Shown here: positions 37,037 through 45,788 of the stretch, piece after piece
How positions within the stretch are numbered: position 1 is the first letter of the stretch
How the letters are laid out: the number at the start of each line of letters is the position of its first letter
Source: Bin80 sp965208025
Lineage (GTDB): Bacteria > Bacteroidota > Rhodothermia > Rhodothermales > Bin80
Reading direction: 5' to 3'
DNA: 64,000 nucleotides
NCBI GenBank assembly: GCA_965208025.1
Contig: OZ242302.1
Coordinates: forward strand, 1,178,001-1,242,000
Made by a program: the position numbers and the translations under genes
The notes under the pieces: generated by a model
Database searches by the model: none
The model's input: the letters and a program-made list of their open reading frames with translations, nothing else
What the model was told of the DNA's origin: nothing

Positions 37037-38733
37037 TACAGTAATCCCTCTTTCAATTGCTGAACCGCATAATCACAGGCACGTGCTGTGAGGGCCATGT
37101 AGGTAAGGGATGGATTTTGGCAGGCTGATGAGGTCATGCAAGCACCGTCCGTAACGAACAGGTTCCGCACATCATGGCACTGATTGAAGCCATTCAATAC
37201 GCTGGTTTGTGGGTCACGCCCCATTCGGGCGGCACCCATTTCATGATTCCCGAGCCCGGGAGCACTTTCTATTCTATCATATGTTGAGACCTCCTTAGCG
37301 CCACTGGCTTCAAACATTTCTGCGGCAGTCTCCATGATATCTTCCCGCATGGCTCGGTCATTATCATCTCGGGTTACATGAAAGCGGAGCACTGGTAGTC
37401 CCCATTGATCTTGTTTTGAATCATCTAGAACACAATAATTATTGTAGCGTGGCAGGGTTTCCCCGAAGCCACCGATCCCCATGGTCCATCGACCTGGTCT
37501 GCGTAGGCTATGCTTCAGTTCTGCTCCAAACCCAACCATGCTGCTCCCCCGACCCCATCCTTCACGGCCAGCACCACCTTGGAATCCATACCCTCTCAAA
37601 AAATCTGGATGGTACGTCTCGGGGCTAAGATTTCGGAACCGAGGAATATAAATTCCATTGGGACGATTTCCTTGGAAGTACCGATCCTCATATCCATCAA
37701 ATACGGCTCTTGCTCCTACATGATAATGATGATCCATGAGATAGTGCCCCAGAACTCCGCTTGAGTTGGCAATCCCATCTGGAAAACTCCGACTTTTGGA
37801 CAGGAGCATAATGCGTGCAGTATTCATAGAGGAAGCGCATAAGAATACCATCTTCGCATTGATCGTGCTTCGCTCACCGGTTTTTGTATCAATGACATCT
37901 ACTCCCGTGGCTCGACCAGTAGTTTCATCATAATTCACTTGACAAACCAGACAATCGGTCTGCAAAGTGAGATTCCCGGTTGCTTCTGCCTTAGGTATTG
38001 CAACGCTCACCGTGCTGTAGTAGGACCGAGTGGAGCATCCGCGTTGACATGGACCGCAATAATGACAGGGAGCACGGTTCTCAAGGGGTTCGGTAATGGT
38101 AGCGACTCGCCCAATCGTGACCGTCCGTTCTGGAAATGTTGCTTCAACCTTGGACTTCACCAGCTTTTCAATGACATTCATGTCCATGGGCTTTTGAAAG
38201 ATCCCATCAGGTAATTGGGGAAGCCCTTCGGCTTGCCCACTAATGCCAATAGTTCGCTCTACATGATCATACCATGGAGCGATATCTTCGTATCGGATCG
38301 GCCAATCTACTCCGTTCCCATCCTCACGATTGGCCAAAAAGTCCATTGGGCTGAACCGATAGCTCTGACGTGCCCACAGTAGGGAGCGCCCCCCTAATAC
38401 ATTAGCCTGGATCCATGTATAGGGTTCTTCCTCAACATACGGATGATCCGAATCTCGCATCATAAAATGACGTGTCGCTTCGGAAAATATATACGTCTTG
38501 CTTTGCACCGGATAATGCTCTCTCTCCAAAGCTGGTGGAACTCTACCTCGATTGGGTAACTCCCAGATATCCTTGTGCTCGGTTATATAATCTATCCCAT
38601 GTCGAACCATTCGCCCACGCTCTATGACCAAGGTTGTGAGACCAAGGCGACAGAGCTCCATCATCGCCCATCCGCCAGACATTCCGGACCCTACGACAAT
38701 GGCATCAAACTGCTGTGTTTTGTGGTAATTCAT
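37036..38733 (-). CDS. GMC-family FAD oxidoreductase (gluconate 2-dehydrogenase large-subunit-like)
   Basis: A 565-residue flavoenzyme that probably oxidises a sugar or polyol. The FAD-binding loop is FDAIVVGSGMSGGWAMMELCR near residue 9. VLGGRSLLWARQSYRFSPMDF near 112 is the GMC substrate/FAD region, and CHYCGPCQRGCSTRSYYST near 228 is the cysteine-rich segment of the gluconate/sorbose dehydrogenase branch. The active-site region is GLGNHEMGAARMG (His near 492) and SACQNPSLTYMALTARA. No twin-arginine signal or small partner subunit is seen, so it may work with cytosolic acceptors. It is first in a four-gene overlapping operon ending with the histidine kinase. Confidence 0.88.
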   Translation of the reverse strand: MNYHKTQQFDAIVVGSGMSGGWAMMELCRLGLTTLVIERGRMVRHGIDYITEHKDIWELPNRGRVPPALEREHYPVQSKTYIFSEATRHFMMRDSDHPYVEEEPYTWIQANVLGGRSLLWARQSYRFSPMDFLANREDGNGVDWPIRYEDIAPWYDHVERTIGISGQAEGLPQLPDGIFQKPMDMNVIEKLVKSKVEATFPERTVTIGRVATITEPLENRAPCHYCGPCQRGCSTRSYYSTVSVAIPKAEATGNLTLQTDCLVCQVNYDETTGRATGVDVIDTKTGERSTINAKMVFLCASSMNTARIMLLSKSRSFPDGIANSSGVLGHYLMDHHYHVGARAVFDGYEDRYFQGNRPNGIYIPRFRNLSPETYHPDFLRGYGFQGGAGREGWGRGSSMVGFGAELKHSLRRPGRWTMGIGGFGETLPRYNNYCVLDDSKQDQWGLPVLRFHVTRDDNDRAMREDIMETAAEMFEASGAKEVSTYDRIESAPGLGNHEMGAARMGRDPQTSVLNGFNQCHDVRNLFVTDGACMTSSACQNPSLTYMALTARACDYAVQQLKEGLL

Positions 38734-38831
38734 GATGAGATCTGATCACTAGATTTAATTGATAGATTGTGTCTGAGTGCTTGATTTTTCTCCAAACTAT
38801 TGGTTGGGATACAAGGGATGAGAAGTTGTTG

Positions 38832-39593
38832 TTAGGTTTCGGGGTGGAACTCGATTTCATCCAGTGTTTTCACAATCTTGATGGTTTCCAGGCTCACTGT
38901 GATCACTCTTGCCAATAACTTGAGCGGATACGCTGGATCGTTCATGGTTTCAATTGCGAAACGATTGGCATCATTCATGATCTGGCTGGCTTTATCCGTT
39001 TTCACGCATTGCCGATCCATGACCCAAGCGATGGCTGATTTCCCATTGACCATATAATCATAGGCTTCCAGAGGGATCTCTTTTACTGTAATGTGATCAT
39101 TGTAGATTACACGGGATTTATCCAGCTGTTTTTCTATTCGGGAATGTTTCATCTTCATAACTCGGAACCATGCCTCTGGTGTACAAACCTCTTTGGGTTC
39201 CCATCCTCCGGCTTCAAAACTGATGGGGTACTGATCAACTTCGTCGTACTCCATGTGTAGTTTCCCCAGTTTCCTTCCAGCTTCGGTAAGCATCCTGAAC
39301 TCATCTGCGTCTTTCGGAAATGGGATTCGAGGGAGTTCCTTACGCAAATTTGCGGCATATTTTTTTCTGTAGAAGGGAACATGAAGTACACCGTAAATGT
39401 AATAGTACAAGTCATTTGCAGTAACCAAATTTTGCCCCCCCCAAAATTTTGTTAGAGAAGGAGGTAATAGCATAGTCTGTGAGTGCGCTCTCCCGTATGA
39501 ATCCATGGGCATCAGTCTGATGCTCTTCCGGAAACAAGGGATCCTCTTGATCACTGGGCTTTGAGTATAACCAACGGGGAAAACATTGACCAT
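38832..39593 (-). CDS. C-terminal target-recognition piece of the Type ISP-like enzyme, out of frame
   Basis: This 253-codon frame is not an independent gene. From residue 58 onward (DLYYYIYGVLHVPFYRKKYAANLRKELPRIPF and on) it matches the C-terminal domain that normally closes Type ISP restriction-modification polypeptides. Its first 50 or so codons only overlap the preceding frame. The domain is whole and ends at a TAG-equivalent stop at 38832. Loss of one G from the tract at 39435-39442 would join it to the upstream frame to give about 1638 residues. Confidence 0.85.
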   Translation of the reverse strand: MVNVFPVGYTQSPVIKRIPCFRKSIRLMPMDSYGRAHSQTMLLPPSLTKFWGGQNLVTANDLYYYIYGVLHVPFYRKKYAANLRKELPRIPFPKDADEFRMLTEAGRKLGKLHMEYDEVDQYPISFEAGGWEPKEVCTPEAWFRVMKMKHSRIEKQLDKSRVIYNDHITVKEIPLEAYDYMVNGKSAIAWVMDRQCVKTDKASQIMNDANRFAIETMNDPAYPLKLLARVITVSLETIKIVKTLDEIEFHPET

Positions 39594-42500
39594 TAAACAT
39601 CGTCTGATAATCGGGAATGCACTTCAACATAAATGCAGAGAACGATCTCTTACCTCCCTTACCCGTCAGACAGATCAGTTGATTCTCGGCCTCCGCATGA
39701 GGGAAGAGTTTGGGGATCTGATAGACTCGTTCGTTCAGTCGACGACTGAAGAAGGTATATCGTTGAGAAAAGGGTCGATACTCAGAGACCGCGACGCGAC
39801 CAGCTTCAACCAATAGACCTTTATCTATGGCAAGATCATTTTTCAGATTTACCGTCCAACTAATCTTTGTCGGATCATTATTCACAAACTGTGTGATTTC
39901 GGACTGAGTCCACTTCCGCCCTCTGGCGCTCTGGCTCGCAAGCCGCTGTCTCTCTGTATTATAGAACCGAACCATTTGATGGATATTCTCCCTAAGAACT
40001 AACTCCGAATAATTGTAGCACCACGCATCACGACCTGTTACAATACCCTGAGAATAATTCTTGAAAATCCTACTTTGACTATTCCCCTTCTTATCCCCCA
40101 GTGCCAATAATTCTTTAAAACCTCCATCCCGCTGATTCAACCAATCATGGTATGTATCAGGAGTAATCTCAGACCACATGCCCATCATCTCATCAATTCC
40201 TTTGAATTCCCTGACCTTGTTCAATTTCTCCTCACGGGTGAGATAATCACCTATATCATGATAGAAAATTCTGCATCCTGTACGACTGTCCGCTGAATAG
40301 CCAGTTGGATTCTTAACAAAGAGTGTAATTGCAACTGCTGCCCGTGAACCTTCTCCGAATACTCCACCTCCCTCTCGGCGTCGCCTCTCACCTTGGGTTC
40401 CTCGAGCCTGCCCCCGTAGATTCAAGACATAAACAGACGTAAATTCTTTCGCTAAACACTTTCGCATGCCATCCATCGCAGTCCCTTCCAGCCAGCCGGC
40501 ATTTGTGACAACTCCAATCACCCCACTTGTCCCAATGCGATCTGATGCCCATCGGATTGCGAGAACATAACTATCGTATAGGTTTCTTATCAGTCCAGCT
40601 GTCGAATTTAGTGCATATGTAGTTTCAATCCGCTCATTTAGTTGTGGATAAGACTGGTTTTTTGCAGCATCATTTTCACTCCTCTGTCCAGTGCTCCACG
40701 GTGGATTACCCACAATGACACGAATCTGTGCTTCTTTCTGCTTCTTGCGCTGCTCTGAGTTTTCGGGTAGAATTCCAGCGATCAAATCTTCGCTGTCTTG
40801 CATTTCAAACGTATCGGTCAATACAATATTTGGGAACCGTTCATATTCATCCGATCCAACCACTGAATGGTATGCCTCCTCAATATTCACCGCTGCGATG
40901 TAGTACGCCAATAGCATGATCTCATTCGCATGGATCTCAGACTTATACTTCCGTTGAAGGGATTCTGGATCAATCAGTCCACTCTGGATCATGCGAGTGA
41001 CGAAGGTACCCGTTCCAGTAAATGGATCAAGAATCTGTACCCCCTCGGAAGAGAGAGATTCTCCAAATTCCTCCCGCAATAACTGATCTACTGAATGTAG
41101 AATAAAGTCAACAATCTCAATCGGGGTATAGACGATTCCTAATCGCGATGCTGTCTTTGGGAATGCATTCCGAAAGAACTTGTCATACAACTCCGTGATG
41201 ATCTTCTGCCGAGCCAATGGCGTGTTTGCAGCCTTGGCACGCCGAGCGACGCTGGCATAGAATTCATCCAAGCTCTCTGCTTCTACCTCAATATTTGCAG
41301 GTTTCAGAACATCCAAGACCATCTCCATCCCCTTGCTGATTGGATTTTGATCTACAAACTTGGCGTCTCCGTGTAATGCTTCAAATACCGGCCGCGTCAC
41401 CATGTGCTGGGCAAGCATTTCAATGGCATCTGATTCAGAAACTCCTTCATTCAGATCATCTCTAAGCTCTGCCAAGAACTCTTGAAAAACATCCTGTGCG
41501 GCTTCATGACGACTCACCATTTCCCTGATCCGTACGATATGCTTCTGAGCGATCTCAGCAACATCAACCGCCCACTCATCCCAGTACCTGCGATTCCCAC
41601 ACTTCTCCACAATTTTTGCCCTGATCGCAGCTGGTAGATCATATTCAAATGGAATCTCAGGCACATTCCTTGTCCCAATCTTGCCGTCCTTAGAAGCCTT
41701 TCCATTGGTGCCAATACCCACACTTTCAGATCGTTTAGATTGCTGCTTCCAATCAGAGAGAGCAATGATGCCGAGATGCTTTCCTGATTTGCCTTCTTCC
41801 ATGAGGTTAAGCATAGCCTCAAATCGCTCATCGTGGGATCGGATGGCATTGAGGACCTGCCAAACGACTTTGAATGTATCATTTTGGTCCAACTCATGGG
41901 ATGGATCTGTTCCCGATGGAATGACCACCGGTAAGACGACATACCCCATTTGCTTTGCCGAAGACTTGCGCATTACACGGCCAACCGCCTGAACAACTTC
42001 AATCTGACTCTTTCGGGGATGCATAAACAAAATTGCGTCAAGCGCAGGAACATCAACCCCCTCAGACAGACAGCGAACATTCGACAGAACGTGAGAGGTA
42101 CGATCTTGTGGCTGGACCGAGTCTAACCACTCCAGCCGCTCGGCTCGGGCAAGTGCATGGAACGTTCCGTCCACATGTTTGGAGCTAATCCCATGTTGAA
42201 TCAAATGATCCGAATTCTTACTTCCTCGCTGGAATTCATGATAAGCCTTGGTAATCTCTTCAAATGAATTCGCCAAGAGTTTGGAGGTCTTGATATCCCT
42301 GCAATAGGCAATTGCTCTCCGCATGGAGAGGCGATCATCTCCAAATTCTTCCGCATCCTCCTTTGCCAACGCTCTCCAACATCCGATGAGTTTCCCTGCA
42401 TCGTCAATTTTTAGTTCATACCTTGACATTGCTTCACCCACTACACGAGCAACATCTTCAGCCGGAACCGTGAGAACAATCACTTTGTAATCCGAGAGAA

Positions 42501-43749
42501 GTCCGCGCTCCACCGCAGCACCAAAACCAATTTCGTAGAGTACGGGGCCATAGATATCCTCGTCTTCCATGGAGCATAGTTCCGCATTCAGCTTGCCAGC
42601 CCTATTGCGAGCCGAAGGGGCATAGACTTTGGGAGTAGCGGTCATATACAGGCGCCGATCAGCCCTGATAGAGTCCTGATCGTGAATCTGTACGAAATGA
42701 CTATCCTCTTCTCCTTTGATCCGCGCGCCTGCCGTACGATGTGCTTCATCGCAAATCACTAAATCAAAATCTGGCAGTCCATACGTCCGCTGAGCTTCTC
42801 CAACCACTGGTAAGGAATGGTAGGTAGCAAATACGACAGTAAGCTTATCTGGCGTCACATTAGCTGTTTGTTTTGCTAGGAGCTCTGCATTCGTCGTAGA
42901 GGGGAAGGCTAAATCCAGCACATCCATGTCAATGCGATCGTCACTGCGCCGTTTCCTGCGGCCCACTTGTGAATCGCTACAGACAGCATAGGAGCGAAGA
43001 TCTACCCTCGTATCCGTAGCCCATTCCCGAACGGTTTGCGACATGAGCGCCAGACTCGGAACTAAGTATAAGACGCGACCACCTATTCCGACAAGATCCT
43101 CGGCGATTCGCAGAGAGGTGAACGTCTTTCCGGTCCCGCAAGCCATAAGAAGTTTACCTCGGCTTCCCGGTTCCTTGAGTCCAGCTAGTACTTTGGCTAT
43201 CGCTTTCTTCTGGTGGGGGTACGGTGATTTCGGATCGGACTTACTCTCCACATTTTCATTTGAGATGTACGAGTCCCAATCAATTGAGCTTTGATAGAGA
43301 TCTTCAAGCCCAATTCGGGTGACGGGAGGATCCTGATCGCGAAGGCTCTTCAATGCATTCGCACTCCAGTCTTTACCCGTAGTATCTATGATTAAACGAT
43401 GAGAAAAATATCTCTTGCTGGAATCAGCAAGGAATGAGTCAATATCCTTCTTTTCAAGTGACTTACCCTCTGCCCAAAACTTGCATTGGATCGCACATAA
43501 ACCATCAGAATTCCGAAGCTTTGCGACTAAATCAATCCCAGTATCATCCTTCGGTAACCCTTTGGTTGATGCCCAGTCCCCATAGGGAAGCGGGGGTTCA
43601 AAATGGGTTTTCTGCACTGGATCGTGTGTCAGAAATGCGATACACAATTTCTCAAATGCCGTCCCTTTGATACGTTCTTGACTATAACCCGCCGTAGCAG
43701 CCTGCTTTCGCCAGCCATCAAGGACATATTTAAGTTCTGAATTAGGCAT
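39412..43749 (-). CDS. Type ISP-like restriction-modification enzyme (nuclease-helicase-methylase), truncated at a G8 tract
   Basis: A 1445-residue single-chain enzyme. Domains in order: a PD-(D/E)xK-type nuclease (about residues 20-130; DTGIDLVAKL and CAIQCKFW); a superfamily 2 helicase/translocase with Walker A LLMACGTGKT near 200, DEAH box ICDEAHRTAG near 340 and motif VI QAVGRVMRK near 590; a coupler; and an N6-adenine methylase with motif I ILDPFTGTGTF near 940 and motif IV IVGNPPW near 1025. In Type ISP enzymes (LlaGI/LlaBIII-like), a C-terminal recognition domain follows. Here that domain is out of frame after the G8 tract, and this frame stops 10 residues later. Without it, target recognition should fail. 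Confidence 0.93.
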   Translation of the reverse strand: MPNSELKYVLDGWRKQAATAGYSQERIKGTAFEKLCIAFLTHDPVQKTHFEPPLPYGDWASTKGLPKDDTGIDLVAKLRNSDGLCAIQCKFWAEGKSLEKKDIDSFLADSSKRYFSHRLIIDTTGKDWSANALKSLRDQDPPVTRIGLEDLYQSSIDWDSYISNENVESKSDPKSPYPHQKKAIAKVLAGLKEPGSRGKLLMACGTGKTFTSLRIAEDLVGIGGRVLYLVPSLALMSQTVREWATDTRVDLRSYAVCSDSQVGRRKRRSDDRIDMDVLDLAFPSTTNAELLAKQTANVTPDKLTVVFATYHSLPVVGEAQRTYGLPDFDLVICDEAHRTAGARIKGEEDSHFVQIHDQDSIRADRRLYMTATPKVYAPSARNRAGKLNAELCSMEDEDIYGPVLYEIGFGAAVERGLLSDYKVIVLTVPAEDVARVVGEAMSRYELKIDDAGKLIGCWRALAKEDAEEFGDDRLSMRRAIAYCRDIKTSKLLANSFEEITKAYHEFQRGSKNSDHLIQHGISSKHVDGTFHALARAERLEWLDSVQPQDRTSHVLSNVRCLSEGVDVPALDAILFMHPRKSQIEVVQAVGRVMRKSSAKQMGYVVLPVVIPSGTDPSHELDQNDTFKVVWQVLNAIRSHDERFEAMLNLMEEGKSGKHLGIIALSDWKQQSKRSESVGIGTNGKASKDGKIGTRNVPEIPFEYDLPAAIRAKIVEKCGNRRYWDEWAVDVAEIAQKHIVRIREMVSRHEAAQDVFQEFLAELRDDLNEGVSESDAIEMLAQHMVTRPVFEALHGDAKFVDQNPISKGMEMVLDVLKPANIEVEAESLDEFYASVARRAKAANTPLARQKIITELYDKFFRNAFPKTASRLGIVYTPIEIVDFILHSVDQLLREEFGESLSSEGVQILDPFTGTGTFVTRMIQSGLIDPESLQRKYKSEIHANEIMLLAYYIAAVNIEEAYHSVVGSDEYERFPNIVLTDTFEMQDSEDLIAGILPENSEQRKKQKEAQIRVIVGNPPWSTGQRSENDAAKNQSYPQLNERIETTYALNSTAGLIRNLYDSYVLAIRWASDRIGTSGVIGVVTNAGWLEGTAMDGMRKCLAKEFTSVYVLNLRGQARGTQGERRRREGGGVFGEGSRAAVAITLFVKNPTGYSADSRTGCRIFYHDIGDYLTREEKLNKVREFKGIDEMMGMWSEITPDTYHDWLNQRDGGFKELLALGDKKGNSQSRIFKNYSQGIVTGRDAWCYNYSELVLRENIHQMVRFYNTERQRLASQSARGRKWTQSEITQFVNNDPTKISWTVNLKNDLAIDKGLLVEAGRVAVSEYRPFSQRYTFFSRRLNERVYQIPKLFPHAEAENQLICLTGKGGKRSFSAFMLKCIPDYQTMFNGQCFPRWLYSKPSDQEDPLFPEEHQTDAHGFIRESALTDYAITSFSNKILGGAKFGYCK
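39435..39442 (-). repeat. G8 homopolymer at the frame break (candidate phase-variation tract)
   Basis: Eight consecutive Cs on the plus strand (Gs in the coding sense) sit exactly where the reading frame switches. With 8 Gs the codons run TTG GGG GGG GCA and reach a stop soon after; with 7 Gs (or 10) they run TTG GGG GGG CAA AAT and continue into the recognition domain. This is the arrangement of a slipped-strand switch. Confidence 0.7.
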
Positions 43750-43966
43750 TAATTATGAGCGGTGAGTCGTGTTAATCTCGCAATTGAAAATGAGCCAATG
43801 AGAGTGGTTTCATGGTAATACATATTGCAATAATACGAACCAAATGATCATCATTGAGCCTATTCATTTGAAAAAAATGATGACAGAGTTGAGATGTACG
43901 GATTAGATCCTCATTACATACAGTACCTTCCATCACTGATCACACAATATATCTGTTAAAATAGGA

Positions 43967-45163
43967 TCAATTGATAATTTGAACATCAAGCGGGTTCGCA
44001 TAGTCTTCCCAAAGTGCATCCAACAACTCCCGATCATGGTTCCCGTCATAAGTGACAAACCTGTACTTCCACTCAATAGGCATATCTGGAGTAATCTCAA
44101 ACGTACCCGCCTGCGTGGGAGCAAAATTGAAGAACGGTTCCGTTGGATGAATTCGCATCGGCTGGGGAGACTCATGATTATCGGGATGATTCAATACAGC
44201 AATCCCTGCTGGTTCGCCATCAATCAATCCCCCAATATGACACCATCGCGCCCGCGTTGCATGTCCATCTTCTCGTGTCAGACCCTCAGATGTGAAGAAT
44301 TCAGTCCCATCTTCTCCTTTCCAATTGCGGTGTCCCCGAACTCCTACTCCTCCATACCGATGCTCAACAAGCACCACCGCACTATCCGTTGCGGTGGTTT
44401 GAATAAGTTTTAAATCCAAAATGTTCAAATCCGTCGGAGTACCATACACATTCATGCGCCATGATTCATTCAATGCAACCGCTTCGTCATCTGTCATGTC
44501 AATATAATCATGGCGGGCATAGAGCCCTCCGTGTACTGAACCACTCCATAGGCTATCCAGTCCACTAACCTCAACTCGCCCAGTACCCTGCCCCATGTTC
44601 CAGAAATCAGGCCTTTGACCCTGAAAAATCGTATTGGTCCAGGCGGCCCAAATCCCATGATGGTGAATATGATCGGGTGGATAATCATCCGTGACAATTT
44701 GACCACTCGGTGTCCAAACTGGGTGCAGGTATCCACCACGAAGAAACAGATCAGGGATGTCGTCCCGAGGCAGTTCCCCTTTTGAAATCTGATAAGCAAC
44801 TGCCGCTCGGTTTTCAACCGTAAATTCAATCTGCCCCTCAACTTGCTGAGCAATTACGCGGTTTGCACTCTCAGTATTGGGAGTCACCGTCCATCTCATC
44901 AATGCTCCTGGGAGTGCACGATAAATTAATAATGTTGCGTTTTCATCCTCATCCACCTGTAAGGGGGCCGTTTTTCCCGTGTGATCTCGGGCCATATAAT
45001 TTCCAGACTCAAGATCTGTCTTGAATGAAACAATAGCGAACGGGCGTAATCGGTCAGCACCTGTGGTTTCAAAGGTTAAAATTACAGAATTGTCACACGC
45101 TGAGCAGACAAAGATGATGATCAGTATTGCTAACCTTGAATAATTTAGTCGACTATTCTGCAT
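43967..45163 (-). CDS. DUF6807 (PmoA-like) lipoprotein
   Basis: A 398-residue exported lipoprotein with signal and lipobox in LAILIIIFVCSAC (Cys at about residue 23). The family pattern is clear: LFLRGGYLHPVWTPSGQIVTDDYP near 135, DHIHHHGIWAAWT near 163, and LNHPDNHESPQPMRIHPTEPFFNFAP near 325. DUF6807 proteins are beta-rich and often sit in carbohydrate-use regions of Bacteroidota and Planctomycetota; the HHHG stretch may bind metal or sugar. Its function is not established. No sugar-degrading enzyme is adjacent, and the upstream neighbour is the Type ISP gene. Confidence 0.85.
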   Translation of the reverse strand: MQNSRLNYSRLAILIIIFVCSACDNSVILTFETTGADRLRPFAIVSFKTDLESGNYMARDHTGKTAPLQVDEDENATLLIYRALPGALMRWTVTPNTESANRVIAQQVEGQIEFTVENRAAVAYQISKGELPRDDIPDLFLRGGYLHPVWTPSGQIVTDDYPPDHIHHHGIWAAWTNTIFQGQRPDFWNMGQGTGRVEVSGLDSLWSGSVHGGLYARHDYIDMTDDEAVALNESWRMNVYGTPTDLNILDLKLIQTTATDSAVVLVEHRYGGVGVRGHRNWKGEDGTEFFTSEGLTREDGHATRARWCHIGGLIDGEPAGIAVLNHPDNHESPQPMRIHPTEPFFNFAPTQAGTFEITPDMPIEWKYRFVTYDGNHDRELLDALWEDYANPLDVQIIN

Positions 45164-45254
45164 ATAGGACGATAAACCCTAATGGGAGTGCTGTACAATA
45201 AACTTCAAAGCATGTTTGTTCATGCGAGTAACCAGAAAATTGGGTTAACAATTT

Positions 45255-45570
45255 GGTTCTATCACGAAATCTTGTGAATATAAAGCCTCTCATCCGTGAA
45301 AGAGTAGAATCGTGCCTCCCAAGTTTTCAAATCTTCTACTGTCTCCACCGACCGTTTTGAGTTCTTGAATTTTGTCGTTAATCCGCCCTGTCATGGCGTT
45401 CAACCCCAGAGGTTAAAGCGCATTACAGACTCCGTCAAGATGTTGATGAAACACCTTGGCAACCTTGGTGACCGCCTTAATACACCTCATTTTCAACACG
45501 GGTTAGGTACATTTCTACGGATTCCTCTGCTTCATAATGGTCCTTATTCCATATAAATTTTGGTAGACTC
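45255..45570 (-). mobile_element. Internally deleted ISL3 relic (about 316 bp)
   Basis: The left end (GGTTCTATCACGAAATCTTG from 45255) and right end (to about 45570, AAATTTTGGTAGACTC) are diverged versions of the ends of the ISL3 element at 21765-23046. Between them lie about 200 bases that match the 3' part of its transposase gene (for example CCGACCGTTTTGA...TTCTTGAATTTTG) and then a jump to the opposite end. No target duplication is visible. The rest of 45164-45788 shows nothing I recognise. Confidence 0.8.
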
Positions 45571-45788
45571 AATTTCTCTCATGAAAATTCTTGTCTTGTT
45601 TCATTGGTTCATGAATAACTACCACACTGTTTGATCGTAACCTTGGAAATACTCATGCATTTATCCCTTATCCACCGAAGATTTTCTTTAACGTTGGGGA
45701 ACTACCCTAAATTCCTGAAGCAGACTTGGAAATTCATTGCACAAATTGAAAATCTGCTCACTTCACGTCCGATTGGACACCCTTTCAA

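Noticed and set aside
38832..39593. Separate 253-residue gene downstream of the Type ISP gene
   Set aside because: Only the part after the G8 tract is conserved, and it continues the upstream enzyme; the first 50 or so codons are an antisense-quality overlap. It is listed as a piece, not an independent gene.
45365..45556. 63-codon plus-strand frame
   Set aside because: It is the reverse side of the deleted ISL3 transposase relic.
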